A DNA stretch of 64,000 bases from Siphonodentalium dalli (taxonomy: Eukaryota > Mollusca > Scaphopoda > Gadilida > Siphonodentaliidae): positions 156,451,151-156,515,150 of the forward strand of contig CP136068.1 of the NCBI GenBank assembly GCA_032622095.1. The letters are read 5' to 3'. The first letter of the stretch is position 1; the number at the start of each line of letters is the position of its first letter. This document shows positions 11,848 to 23,225 of the stretch, piece after piece. The translations under genes and the position numbers were made by a program. The notes beneath the pieces were generated by a model. That model did not search any database. It was given only the letters and a program-made list of their open reading frames with translations, and had not been told where the DNA came from.

Positions 11848-12473
11848 TCACCAGAATGGCAGGTGGTTTGAACTTGTCGAGGGTGTAAAGAGCGGTATAC
11901 GTCAACCAGCCCATAAGTATCCATAGTGCGAATCCATTCCTTGGCAAAAGGGGAGGGGCGGTAATCCCCACCGATCTTGTCAAGGGATGTATTGAGGATG
12001 AAATTGAAATCGCCACCTAAAATGATGGCCCGACTCGTGTTGAAATGGGGCAGTAAAGTTTGATAAACCAGGTTCTTATTCGGGTCGTTGTGTTGAGGCC
12101 CGTAAAAGTAAATTAGCCGGAGGGGAATTCCGGAGATGTCGCCATCGACACCCACGAAACGCCCATCCAGCTCAGAAAAAGAGCGGTGAACAGTGAAATT
12201 CAACGAATGTTTGACCAAGACTGCTGTCCCACAGGAGTGATTGGAGCCTGTGGCCCAATAACCCCTACATCCCAAATCTACAGCCATCTGGTCGCCCAGT
12301 TGATAGTCGTCGACATACGTCTCCTGAAGGAAAAGTATGTCAACTCTATCAACCGAGAAAAGGTATTTCAACGCCTGCATCGTCTGAGCATTTCTCAGTC
12401 CTCGAGCATTCAAGGAAGCTATAAACAACCCGTCCATGATAGGAGTGGGAGGGGAAAAACTGAACGAACGCAC
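11848..12473 (-). pseudogene. LINE ORF2, 5' part: APE-type endonuclease (interrupted)
   Basis: This is the N-terminal endonuclease of the same LINE. The motifs are in the right order: IASLNARGL, then LFLQETYVDD (the catalytic glutamate), LIYFYGPQHND, and IILGGDFNFIL (the GDFN motif). The frame is open up to residues TTCHSG, where the TA-flanked element at 2460-11845 begins. The next endonuclease motif, SRLDRFYIS, starts at about 2456 on the other side. Removing the element together with one TA keeps the reading frame, so this insertion broke a frame that was still open. Start: ATG at 12473, or the in-frame ATG at 12437 just before the conserved block. ORF1 lies upstream, separated by about 300 bases (12474-12771) in which I see no gene. 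Confidence 0.92.
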
Positions 12474-12771
12474 ATAATTCTATACAAAACACAACAAAGA
12501 ATGGATAATTGAAATGACCTCAAAGCAGACCGCGACCAGCGCGGGCGGCGATGAAGCCATGTCAATGAAAGGAAATCTAAAAATACAATACGAAACACTA
12601 CTCCGACAGCTGGACACTGCGTGTCAAGCTTTGGTTGTGAGAAATAGGCGATCTCGAAGTCCAGGGTCGTAGCCAGGGTCGCTTGCCGGAAAGGAAGAAT
12701 ATGCCATAATCGGGGACATGTCCAGGTCGAAATAAAAATTGTGAAGTACATAATAGGTCACTTAGTCAAAG

Positions 12772-13916
12772 TTAACCGGGGTCGACATCCGACCCTTCTA
12801 CATCTACTTCGGAATCCGAGTCGGAACTGTCTGAGATGATCTCCGCGGGGACGGGAATGACCTTACGACGGCCCGTGTCGTCATCCCCCTCTCCGTCGTG
12901 TGCACGCTTCCGTGTGGCGGAAGAAGGGGCCTTTTCCAACCCCTCGGGAGATGCAGGAGTCTCCGGTATAACAGAAATAACCGAAACCGAACACTCGCCC
13001 CCCGTGGGAGCGCCAGAGTCCATCTGCTCTGCCATGCTCACAGGGGGGGGGGGGTCACATTCACATCCAACACATTCTCCACGCTAGCAGGAATCCCGAC
13101 CTCCGGGGTGGGGGGCACCGCATCCACCTCCAGGGGAGCAGATCCGTTTAACTCCGGAATACGCGGTCCCGCGTTCTTCGTGGTATCAACATGAGAAATA
13201 TCACCGGGTGAACCATTGGTACGAGATCTCCGCGTGCCACGGCGGTCGTTAGTAACTGAATCACGAGCGGCCGCCTGGGCGTAGGAACCGGGTGCTCCAG
13301 AAGGGCACTGGGCCCGAACGTGGCCTCTTTCCATACAGCGGAGGCAAATGGGCGGCCGACCCACGATGGTGACCAGGCACTTATGGCCGTCTATCTGAAT
13401 AAAGTCAGGAAATTCGCGAAAGTCTTCGACGGACATCTCCATCTTCACAATCCGCTTCCCAGTAGCGATAATCAGGTTGTCTTTTGAAAATGTATCATAT
13501 TCGATAAAAGAAACTGTTCCGTACTCCGTTAGGCGGGACACCACTGCCAGGTGAGGGATGTGATACGGAACCCAGTTCACTCTGACCGTCCGGGGACGTT
13601 TCGTCAGCCCCGTCTGGCCAATATACAGTTCATCATCGAATGGGCGAGATTCTTGTAGATTATAATAACGCTGAACTTCCTCCGCCGACTCGAACACTAA
13701 GTTCCAGTCTCTGACGTTCTGCCCTCTATAAATTGAGTAGAGGGAGGCATCCGGCATTGCACTTAAAACTTTTCCTGCTAAGACCTCAGGGGTCAGTCTA
13801 CCGGGGTTCGGCCCCCTGACCCCAACACTGGCCGTACAGGCGAGAATGTGAGCTTTGACGTCCGGAAACAGGGCGTCACCATGATAACAAGCGTTGTATG
13901 GATCTCGCGGATCCAT
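12772..13916 (-). pseudogene. LINE ORF1: nucleic-acid-binding gag-like protein with CCHC zinc knuckle
   Basis: The open frame 13916-13038 starts with MDPRDPYN and carries a central region (roughly residues 100-190) that resembles the RRM-like part of LINE ORF1 proteins, followed by a single CCHC knuckle, CLRCMERGHVRAQC (C-x2-C-x4-H-x4-C). After it comes a basic low-complexity stretch. The frame ends within a run of G (C on the coding strand) at 13040-13050. A second frame (13041-12772) continues at once with an acidic, Ser/Asp-rich tail, so the tail was probably part of ORF1 before the homopolymer changed length. In the element this protein would bind LINE RNA for transport and target-primed reverse transcription. 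It is in the expected position directly upstream of ORF2. Function is by family knowledge; the motif is seen. Confidence 0.85.
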
Positions 13917-14155
13917 AGCAGTGAGCTCTTTAACTTGGGTAGGTGCGACTTGTCACGACGAGCGCTGTCGAAATATGAATATGATTCTGATTTGTGCCAG
14001 CCTTTTATAGCACTTTCTCAGACCTGGAGGATCAAGAAGCAGCCAATCAAATTGCAGCAGAATGACCAACCAGAGTCTGAGATGGAAGGAACCAATCAGA
14101 AGCTGGGTAAAGTTTGTAAGGACCAGCATGCTTTATGATGTCCCCAAAATAGCTA

Positions 14156-14330
14156 TTCAATTCAATTCAATAAGTTTTTATTTGATATTATCGAATAATA
14201 ACATGTTATATACAACAGGATCCCACAAAAGCTGGGCTTATGAGGGCAGGACCCTTATACAAATATATTACATTAATATTATATTGATATTAAAGTTGCT
14301 GTGTATATTTACAGGTGGTGCAATGGTGTG
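14156..14330 (-). repeat. 3' tail of a LINE or SINE, minus strand
   Basis: ATTCAATTCAATTCAATAAG at the left end is, on the minus strand, a typical LINE 3' terminus ending in AATTG repeats. A similar tail type is seen on the plus strand at 22940-23015. Confidence 0.45.
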
Positions 14331-15825
14331 CGGCAAATATAAAGATTTTGGGGATGGGTATGGAATGGGTGTGGGCAGGGGGAGGGGAGGGGTGTGGGCA
14401 TGTCACAGTTCACAGTATATTTTCATGTTGCAATGATATAATTGGTCATGTAATACCAAGTTCCTTCTCATGCTGCGACCTGATGTAGATGCATCATATC
14501 ACAACCCACATGAGTCAATCCAGGACATCTAAATATTATATTAGAATCTATTTACTTATTACTTATATGTACAGATGCAGAGGTTGAGACATGTTTCGAT
14601 AGATTAGATTTGGTTCATTCTGAGTTATCCATTGGTTAATGTACGGATTTCAGTATGGGATGACACGTTAGATATATAATACATGCAGTTGAAATATTCA
14701 GACTGTTCTTCCCCCTCAACATGTAGGGCTAATCAGAGTAGGAGGAATTATACATTAAGAGCATGAAACAATAAGGAGCTTGTACTAATCTGAATGGTTT
14801 AATGGTTTAATATTTACTTTTGTGACCTAGTTGTTTCTATTTTGGTGTACTTCCGTGTACGTATTTGAGAAGTTGTCTGAATCGAAAATAGGAGGAATGT
14901 GTACTGCTGACACGCATAGATGGGTGAAATAAGCCCAGATGTTTGGAATTGCCCCTGACAAGGTTATTCGGGCATGGTTTGATAGCTTATTTCGCAAGGT
15001 GAATCGCGCAACAAATTAATTACGTTGCTTCTGTGGACACCTATTTTCGCCGTAGTAAACACAACACAAGTCAGTTTAATGTTCTTTTAATCATTAAGGC
15101 CGTACAAATATTCTGAAAGGTGAATTTGATAACGAGGATACGATATCAAAAGGTATCAATGATTGTTACCCGATTAATTCACTGTTTAGATGTATTTTGT
15201 CAGATATATTTGTACTCCGTGTTTGATCGAAAAGATGTTATGCCGGAATCGGAGCCGGAACGAAGTATACCGTTTGTCGGTAAACTGTTGAGAAAGAACA
15301 CTCATTCAGTTGACTTGTATTGGTTGTCTGGCCTGAGGGATGTAGATGTTGACCCCTCCCCATGCGTGTCACATAAGTAATTTGAAATACGCATAATGCT
15401 GATCCAACTTTTGAGTTCACCTTTAACCAACCTTTGCCTTACCTGAATATCTAGTTGTTGGTATATGAATTCAATATAAGTCACTCAAACCTTATCAGCC
15501 CTTTTGATGTGATAGAAAAGTGAATTTCTTTTAAAGAATCTGATATAAATGCCATTTGGAAAACAGATGATTAATCTGACATTATACATCAAAAGAGGTT
15601 ATATTAATGCGGACTACAAGGTAGGGATACTTAAGGGCTGGTCTGGACCGGAGTGTACTATCTTGGCCCAGACCATTCTGGTCCGCATCACTTTGTTTAG
15701 ATGGTGAAGAAAAGTTTACATTCTGGTTCTTACTTAAAAATGTCCACTTAATTTTCATCTCACAATATATCAACAGATTTTTAAAACCACATTATGTTAG
15801 AATACAGCCACCGTTGTCAGTTTTA
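14331..15825. other. Intergenic, nothing recognised
   Basis: A short G-rich stretch lies at 14345-14395. The small open frames show no motif or splice context that I can support. Confidence 0.4.
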
Positions 15826-15829
15826 TATG

Positions 15830-16756
15830 ATACTAGAAGGTGACCCGACTTCGTCCGGGCTTTGACCTTGAATTGTCTATTTTGAAGGCCAAGGTCAAGT
15901 GGGGTCACGATTTGACCCGTCCAAAACACAGTGCCCGAACAAAAGTACCCGACAAAAGTACCCGTCGAAATCCATCCGGTTTTACCCGATTTGACCTTGA
16001 ATATATTTACCATTTTGAAGGTCAAGGTCAGGTGGACCAACACCCCAAAAATGGTGGAAATCGGCCAAGCGGATACCGGGAAATCGGCCCATCGGATACC
16101 GAGATACCCTATGCATCAAATTTCGTCCGTAAAAATCCGCCAGTTTAACCCGATTTGATTTCCACTGAAGTATATAAACGCGCCTCATATACACACGCTC
16201 ATTAATTATCAAGTTTCAACGTAAAGATAAATTACCATCGGTGCACGAGATATCGCCAAGACGTCTGAAACGGTCAAATGCATCGGCCGGAGAAGAGTTA
16301 ACGTGATCTAACTTTATGACCTCTAACGACGTCATAGAAGTTACGCATTGTTTTTACCCTGATAGAAGATCGTACCACTTCTTCTTAATAATTGAGGCAG
16401 ATAACTAAAACGGATACATACATATTATATATCGTTGGAAAGAGGAAACACGAAAGATTCTCATAGTGTCATTATTATGACTGGCATGTTATTATTCGCG
16501 CTGTTTCGAATCGATTTGTAAGCACCGAACTGAAATATATTAGCGCAAAACAGCGTAAAAACAGATTTGACCTCGGCACGTGAAAAGTTGACCTCGCACG
16601 GACAAATTAATAGGCCTATGTTGGTCCTGACCCGAAAATACCCCCACATACCAAGTTTCATCGAAATCGGCTGGGCCATTTTCGAGTCCATCGATTACAC
16701 ACAAACACACACACAAACACACAAACAGATCTTCCAAAATATATAATAGATGAGTT
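15830..16756. repeat. Dispersed repeat region with paired AAGGTCAAGGTCA blocks and a CACACAAACA tail
   Basis: TTTGACCTTGAAT...CCAAGGTCAAGTGG occurs twice (about 15870 and 16000). Further right is the stretch CATACCAAGTTTCATCGAAA up to a CACACAAACACACA microsatellite. These are non-coding repeats of a type common in lophotrochozoan genomes. Confidence 0.55.
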
Positions 16757-16889
16757 AAAGTGATATGAAACACTCCGGTAGGGTAATCAAATAGAAATTG
16801 AGAATAATCTTGCTCAAAGTAGTTATTTTTTACGAATATTAATCCAAATTGACAATACACGCCGCCATAATTATATATTAACTGAACGT

Positions 16890-17125
16890 AATGACTCTCG
16901 ATGGCGAAATCATTTGTGTTAGTTTGTTGCTGATATTTGCATCCCGAATCGAGATGTAAATATTTACAATTGAGGGTAGTTCAGACGATGTTTTCTAACG
17001 AGTGGTATGGTCAATTTCTTTAAAATTTTCGATGATGTTATTTGAATGCTACATTCCTCCAGTTGGCATATAGCCTGGGTACTAACTTATCAATTTCATG
17101 CACCCGAATAAGTCCATAATATGTC
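16890..17125 (-). repeat. Dispersed repeat, copy of 57828-58040
   Basis: On the minus strand, GGGTGCATGAAATTGATAAG, then ATGCCAACTGGAGG and AATATTTACATCTCGATTCG, match the plus-strand sequence at 57828-58040 with scattered differences. Confidence 0.65.
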
Positions 17126-17610
17126 TAACTTTATTCATACAACATCTTCCTGTTTCCATAGAAAACAATTTATTGGAAATAACTGCTTCAACACACCGTA
17201 AGTGTCCTGTTTCTGGAATTAACTGGGAACCAAGAGGGTTGAAATGACTGATTTTAAAGTTTTCTTCTGATATCGTCACCACCTGCAAAAGTATGTTTAA
17301 TGATGGATATTATCAAAAAACAACAACTGAAGAATAAAGAAAAGAGACCAGATATACAATTGAAAAACTCATGAAGAATGAAAGCCTCATCTGGCACAGA
17401 GCCAAATAATTATTTTTATCAATTCATATATCTGATTGGCCTGTTTTGAGTTGTCACATAAATGTATCTCATGTTTTCTGGGACATTTATACAATTCAAG
17501 GATAAATCTTATACTCATCTTTTTGACTTGACTTCCCAGTACATGTGCAAGGTTGACAGTAGTGTTAATGAAACGGGTAGAAGGTGCAATATTCCCCAAT
17601 TCTAGGAATT
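17095..17610 (-). CDS. Possible exon remnants of an unrecognised gene
   Basis: On the minus strand TACTTTTGCAG (a good acceptor) near 17286 is followed by an open stretch that begins VVTISEENFKISHFNPLG and remains open to about 17082. A second open stretch lies at 17610-17387, with residues FLELGNIAPSTRFINTTVNL. I recognise neither. The second stretch is cut by the insertion at 17620-17813. They could be exons of one decaying gene or chance frames in old repeat DNA. Confidence 0.25.
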
Positions 17611-17619
17611 TAAAACCTA

Positions 17620-17813
17620 GGAGCTTCAACAGCCTAAAATATCTTCGGTCTGTCTCAATAAAACCATACAAATATGGATATCATTGGAACCGGCTCATTG
17701 ACCACATTGTGATGGTTAGTTATGCCATGTGCCAATGCATTCTCTTATATATGCGAGTCGACCATAGGTCGCCTCGCATATATAAGAGAATGCATTGGCC
17801 TAAAAAAAAACTG
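17620..17813. mobile_element. Hairpin-MITE fragment flanked by a 20-bp target duplication
   Basis: The fragment is internal MITE sequence: GGAACCGGCTCATTGACCAC, then the 67-bp hairpin (17732-17798), then an A9 run. TTCTAGGAATTTAAAACCTA is present at both 17600-17619 and 17814-17833. Neither MITE terminus (CCCTTTACCC) is present, so this is not an ordinary TTAA insertion. Confidence 0.8.
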
Positions 17814-18043
17814 TTCTAGGAATTTAAAACCTACAGATATTTGAGATCAACTCTTTCATGATGGGAGCTCTGCTGGTGCAGCATTAATGATTCTCATTAG
17901 ATCTTCCTCTCTTCTGTTTACAGGAAGCTTTAGCATTTCCTGTCTTCTCAGTCGACACTGGTACACCAGTTTGCTAAAATTCAAAATATCTCTTCACTAC
18001 CTTTTCTGGCATAAAGATTGGAAATTCTTGTGCAAAAGATAAT

Positions 18044-18247
18044 ATGTCTTCTCATGGCCATGTCTATTGTGCTCCAAACGTTGAATCTGAAAAATCTACC
18101 AATTTATCAAAGGCACTGATCAGAAGAGTCGATGAATTTTATGGACATGAATTCCGAAACACCAATGAAAAATGTCAGTATAAAAATGACAAGAGATATG
18201 AATATAGATCAGAGCTTGTCCGAATCATCACACAAGATGATGAATAG
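18044..18247 (+). CDS. Small open frame of 67 codons, unrecognised
   Basis: It starts ATG TCT TCT CAT and is polar and charged throughout (SKALIRRVDEFYGHEF). No family is recognised. It lies between the MITE fragment and a foldback element and may be an exon remnant. Confidence 0.2.
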   Translation: MSSHGHVYCAPNVESEKSTNLSKALIRRVDEFYGHEFRNTNEKCQYKNDKRYEYRSELVRIITQDDE

Positions 18248-18261
18248 TTCAACACTATCAT

Positions 18262-18417
18262 CAAGCCTTGAAATAGTGTGCCTGTAATTTGCAGAATGAG
18301 GTTCCCAGAGGGTGAATTTAGTGATGCTACCCCACATAGTGGGCTAGAATCACCAAATTCACCCTCTGGGAACCTCATTCTGCTGAGGTGTAAGCAGAAT
18401 TAGGTCCCCAGGGGGAC
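18262..18417. mobile_element. Half of the CAAGCCTTGAAATAG foldback element (hAT-like)
   Basis: It begins CAAGCCTTGAAATAGTGTG, contains one complete inner hairpin (CAGAATGAGG...CCTCATTCTG) and stops where the second inner hairpin would begin. Full copies are at 62286-62535 and 62859-63112. Confidence 0.75.
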
Positions 18418-18894
18418 ATTTTTTCTCTGCTGCCTAATTTCAAAACAAAATGGACATGACGGCATGATGACGCGAATATTGCGTTAAAAACCGGACCAGG
18501 TAGACCCCACTAGACGAGATAATTGATATTTAGCGCTGAACAGTCGTTCCGTGTGTAATTTATCGGCTGTCGGTGGCGCAAATGTTAAGGGAGTGTTGCT
18601 GCCATGTATGGGCTATATTGGTTGTCCACGGCCGGTTTTATTAACCCCCTTTTGTCGATACATTGTATTGTGATTTTCGTTAATACTAAAGTAATGCTAC
18701 CAAGACTGTTCAAATCGTCGTCGCGGACGTATCCGTGGGCCGGAATTGTTGTCCCCGAAAAAAATAAATATATTTTGGGGGTGCTATTAAAATAGCCGGT
18801 GTGATGCTTTATTGATAACTCAATCATACTATTGTGCACAAAATATAGAGTTATATAACATATTTACAGTGTCCATCTGTTCGTGCACCCGTCC

Positions 18895-19270
18895 TAGTGG
18901 TCGTCTGGTAATGATTTCCAGGTGATAACTTAAATTGTGATCTGATCTTAACAAAATTAGCTTAGCTGCTCAAAATACCTGTAAAGTTCGAATATGGGTT
19001 CTGTCCGCTCATTTTTGCTTTTGCCGGAGTTATGTGGTTTGCGGATGATAACTTTAGTCGGTTGGATCCAAACCCAATTTGGTGAGTTTATCAGCTCCAA
19101 AATGTCTAATATGGTCCGCCAATTGTTTTAGTACTGTTAGACTTATTTTGTTTTTAAATTTGGTATGCGTATTAACCACATGCCGTGAAGACACAGGCCA
19201 AATTCAAATTTGGTAACGATCCGATGATTTGTGGCAGAGTTAAAAATCCTCTTTTCGGGGACACGTGTTC
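18895..19270. repeat. Diverged copy of a tandem-core repeat
   Basis: It contains GATGATAACTTTAGTCGG, GTTCGAATATGGGTTCTGTC and similar phrases shared with 41930-42875. Confidence 0.45.
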
Positions 19271-19942
19271 GGATATTTATTTTTGATTTTTGTAGTTTAC
19301 CAAGTGTCAACTATGCTAACTTACTCGGGTTTTTATTAACCCTTCAAACAAATGCAGATATTGGTTACAGCTATTGGCACGATAGTTGAGAAAGCCGGGC
19401 ACGTCGCGTGTATTAGATGCGATAATTGAGCTATTTTCACCCATAATACAGCTACTAGTACAAGGAATAAATCGTGTCTAAGTTTTGTATTCCCCAAATG
19501 TATTTACAAAAATCATAGCTAGCAGCTTCAACTTTACAAATACGGTGAATGTGTGATGTAAGATCAAAGTCGGCAATAATAATGTCAATTAATATCAAAT
19601 AAAATTTTACGCCTATAAGCATTATATTGGGCAGCATGATAATAATATGTCGGGAGTCATCATGCATAAAACTGTAATGTGGGATGTCTATAAAAGATCA
19701 TAATTTGTGGCGTTATAATTTTTGAATATTCGGTGAAAAAAAACAGTATTAAATTAGGTACAAAAAAAATAATGTGACATTGTTTTTCATGTCATTTGCT
19801 ATTCAAAACTCAGTTAACTTATGGTGTATAACATCATTGATCAATCCGCAGAATGGGATCTGTTGCCGGGCGGCGAAAGTAGCCTTTGATCGCACAGGCT
19901 ATTTTCTGATTGGTTGACGATTTTTCTAATTGGTCAAGCAAA

Positions 19943-20068
19943 ATTTGACATAAAAGTACTCAGGCATTATTTCATGTCGTGCATTTAATTTAATTGTTAC
20001 ATATATATATATCACAATTAAATTAAATGCACGACATGAAATAATGCCTGAGTACTTTTATGTCAAAT
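19943..20068. repeat. 126-bp near-perfect palindrome
   Basis: The arm ATTTGACATAAAAGTACTCA and onward (about 54 bases) is repeated in inverse around a short TA-rich centre (ACATATATATATAT). Part of the inner arm (TATCACAATTAAATTAAATG) is duplicated directly after it at 20071-20092. It may be a foldback MITE; TT or TA flanks are not diagnostic. Confidence 0.8.
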
Positions 20069-21572
20069 GTTATATCACAATTAAATTAAATGCTTTATAT
20101 ATCTTTGTTAATAAATGGGAAAAAAACCTCGCGTTGACGAGACTGTGTTCATGCATGCTTTGAAGTGTTTTGTCTCGCAATTATGTAATCGTTTGCGTCT
20201 CTTATTCCTATTATGGATGGAGTACTGAATGTTCGTGTCTCATAACCCTATTCACAATATGCTATAAATTCTTAACAAGAATATTTTACTACTTTATGGG
20301 CGGACAAACTCTTGGGCGCAGTAACAATATGTTATTGCCGAAAATCTTTAAAATATAATATACAACATGGTCGATATATTCACAAATAAAACGAGCTATA
20401 ATGTCATAATTGTACAATAATGCACTGGAAAGCAAAAGTATATATATTCTGCGATGGTCTCACTGCGACATAATGACAACCGGCCATCCACGTTGCCTCA
20501 GGAAAACTCTCCTCACGCATAGGAAATACTTTCTTGCTCCTGAGAATCCACGGCCGTCTGTTGTTGTGTCTGACAGATGAACCTGGTCGTCGTTGTAATC
20601 TTGCGGAAACTTTGTCTTTGAATTTGATGAAGTCGGCACCGGGAGATTTCTTCAAATGCTGGTTTATGGTCTTCCTTTGTTTAAGGAAAGTCCCCAAGTC
20701 ACAACCACCTGTCTTTTTCGGATCTGGGACTCTGTAAAGTATTTCACCCACAAAAACACGCGTTTCGATTTCTCTGAACTCCTCAACTAGCTTCAACAAA
20801 CAGGAAACGATATCTTTTGATTCTGATGTCGACGTAGCTGTGATACCCCTTTTTTATCTGTTTCTGGGCTGCTGTTGGAAACAACACCATGCCTGAAAAT
20901 TTAAATATTATTGATATTATTACAACCCACACAAATTATATTTTCTTTATATTTCATTATAATTCTTAGTCATTTAAATGTTTCAGTCGAAAGTATTCAA
21001 ATTATGCATATTCAAAGTCAGAATTGGGTGCCAGATCAAAAGTCTTACATAAATTGAAAGTTACATTGTCTCTCTTTGGTGGCATAACATCAAAGACCCA
21101 TGACGTCGTCTTTTATTTCCCGACTCCTATAAACATGTACGTTGCGTCGTCAGCAAAGATCAATGGAAGTGTTTATAATGCATTGTGAACTGGTCATTTG
21201 ACAATTGTCAGACCGACATGGATGGTAGCATACTAATGGTCCTTTGAATGATTAGATTAGATTTATTTTGATAGTTCAGGTTATACATGTGTACATGAAT
21301 ACATATAATGGGTATGTTGTAAGTAAGTTGAATCAATATAATACACAACAGTATATACATATTATAATTATAATAATTTAAATTAAATATAAATATGTTA
21401 CTATGTTGGGGTCTGATGAGACAGTTAGAGTTCAGACTGTGTAAATAATTGATATATACCGTAAGAGGATATATCAATTTTCTCAAGAATTAATTCATTT
21501 TATTTTATAGAGGTTGCCGTCAGAATATAAGGTAAATTATGTGGCAGAAATCTGTATAAAAATAGAGATACT

Positions 21573-21662
21573 CATGTGACCCGAGACCATCAGGGATAAC
21601 GCAAAAAGTTCTCTAAATGAGAACTTAATTCCATTGCGGTCCCTGGTGGCTTTCGGCACATG
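21573..21662. repeat. 90-bp imperfect hairpin
   Basis: CATGTGACCCGAGACCATCA pairs with the complement TGGTGGCTTTCGGCACATG. The inner stem is AAGTTCTC/GAGAACTT around TAAAT. It lies about 350 bases beyond the 3' end of the LINE fragment and may be a folded RNA or a small foldback element. Confidence 0.55.
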
Positions 21663-22013
21663 GGCAGTGAGTGAAGTTCGAAACTTCGGAGCACAATGTA
21701 TAAAAGTATTTAAAATATAAATTAAATAAAAGCCATTTCAGAACGAGACTTATATGGAGAGGAAAAGCTAATAAAATAAGTCAATACGCAAGTAATGCAA
21801 CTTCAACAGCCCTTCGCCACTTGCATATATGCACCACTGCCATGTATGGCCGGCTTTGCACTGGTCTGTCCATGACCGAAAGATGGAAACCCGAAATACA
21901 GGCAGCAGTAACAATATATGCAACTGGCCAAATACTGTCATTGTACATTACAATATAAGTTGAACTGCTGTATTGAGGAAATTCTAGTTAAAAGATGATA
22001 AAATAGATTGTTC

Positions 22014-22928
22014 CTAGTAAAAGGCAAATGGATTTTCTTCTCTTTTCATCAATTTCTCTAGTAGGTGTTGTTTAATGCAAAATTTCCAGTGTTTGAGATC
22101 AAAAGGGGTACGAGTATGGTATACTTTATCTAGACCATTCCACAGTTTATTTCCTGTATAATAGAAACTGTGGATGCCCTTGGATTTTACAGAGGGTAAT
22201 GAGTATTTGAGGGTCCCTCGAGTTACATATGTACAATGAGTACTAGCTAATACAAAATTTTTATCTAGATATGCTGGAGCTTGCTTTTCCGAGATTTTTA
22301 GTACCATCAGTATTTTTCTGAAGTCTACCCTATCACTCACTGGAAGCCATTTAACATGTTTAAATTCATTATAACCAATATGAGTCATGCGATCTAGTTT
22401 CATGATAAATCTGACCAAGTCTGTTTTGAAATGCTTGAAGACGCTTTTTGGTTTTTACTGTCAGACTAGAGAACCAAAAACCACTTGTAGTCAAAATGAC
22501 ATTGAATAAGAGCATTAATTAGAAGTTTTCTGCATTTTTCATTCAGATAGTTTGCTTTTCTGTACAAAATTTTCAGTTTTGCATTTACCTTACTTAGAAC
22601 ATGCTCTGCCATCATTTCACCATTAAGCCTCTGATCGAGGAACACCCCCAGATATTTAACAGATTTAGTTGGTGCGATGTCAACGCCATCGCAGCAGACC
22701 CTCAGTTCAGAGTGTTTTACAAGTTTCTTTCCAGACCCAAACAGAATTGATTCTGTTTTCCCTAAATGTAAGGACAATTTGTTGTCAACCAAACCATAAT
22801 TTCAGTTTATTCATTTCTGAACTGAGCCTCTACTGAATAGCGCGGACATCACAACCTGAAACCAAAAGGGCAGAGTCATCCGCATATGGAAGGAGGTGAC
22901 AATCCACAGCCTGGCTAGCATTGTTCAT
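22014..22928 (-). pseudogene. CR1/Jockey-type LINE fragment: RT palm to C-terminus
   Basis: Reading leftwards: LLPYADDSALLVSG near 22880 (the RT catalytic motif), then a frame break, then NKLSLHLGKTESILFGSGKK, then KYLGVFLDQRL and LINALIQCHFDY, typical of the region after the palm. A second break leads into 22418-22014, which holds KWLPVSDRVDFRKILMV, TRGTLKYSLP and GNKLWNGLD before a stop. The 5' part is missing (5' truncation at about 22930), which is usual for LINEs. The fragment is dead and lies in the intron of the SGNH-like gene. Confidence 0.85.
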
Positions 22929-22939
22929 GTGCTTGTCAT

Positions 22940-23015
22940 TTATTTGTATTTATATTTATGTATCTCAGATGCCATGTATATTGGTTTATTGAGAATAAAG
23001 AATTGAAATTGAAGA
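22940..23015 (+). repeat. LINE/SINE 3' tail fragment
   Basis: TGGTTTATTGAGAATAAAGA followed by ATTGAAATTGAAG is a common LINE 3' terminus. Confidence 0.4.
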
Positions 23016-23047
23016 ACAATGAACTGATTGAGCTGCTTCTATTTGTG

Positions 23048-23225
23048 GAACCTGTGTCCAATGTATATGACCAAGTGCTCGCCTGAAACCCGTGTCCAAT
23101 GTATATGACTAAGTGCTCGCCTGAAACCCGTGTCCAATGTATATGATTAAGTGCTCGCCTGTGTCCAATGTATATGACTAAGTGCTCGCCTGTGTCCAAT
23201 GTATATGACTAAGTGCTCGCCTGAC
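23048..23225. repeat. Tandem repeat, five units of TGTCCAATGTATATGA(C/T)
   Basis: Three units of about 38 bp (with GAAACCCG) are followed by two shorter units of about 31 bp. The unit contains AAGTGCTCGCCTG. Confidence 0.85.

Larger units (their letters stand above)
1..14140 (-). mobile_element. L1/Tx1-like LINE, minus strand, runs off the left edge, split by a 9.4-kb insertion
   Basis: ORF1 (13916-12772) and ORF2 (12473-11848 plus 2457-1) are in order on the minus strand with CCHC, APE and RT motifs. The 5' end is not certain. The 220 bases upstream of ORF1 (13917-14140) are richer in GC than the DNA beyond and probably hold the 5' UTR. The 3' end lies outside the window. Confidence 0.85.

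Noticed and set aside
12186-12512. Plus-strand open frame of 108 codons
   Set aside because: It is antisense to the LINE endonuclease.
12419-12751. Minus-strand 110-codon frame between ORF1 and ORF2 as a third LINE gene
   Set aside because: No motifs; overlaps the start of ORF2 in another frame.
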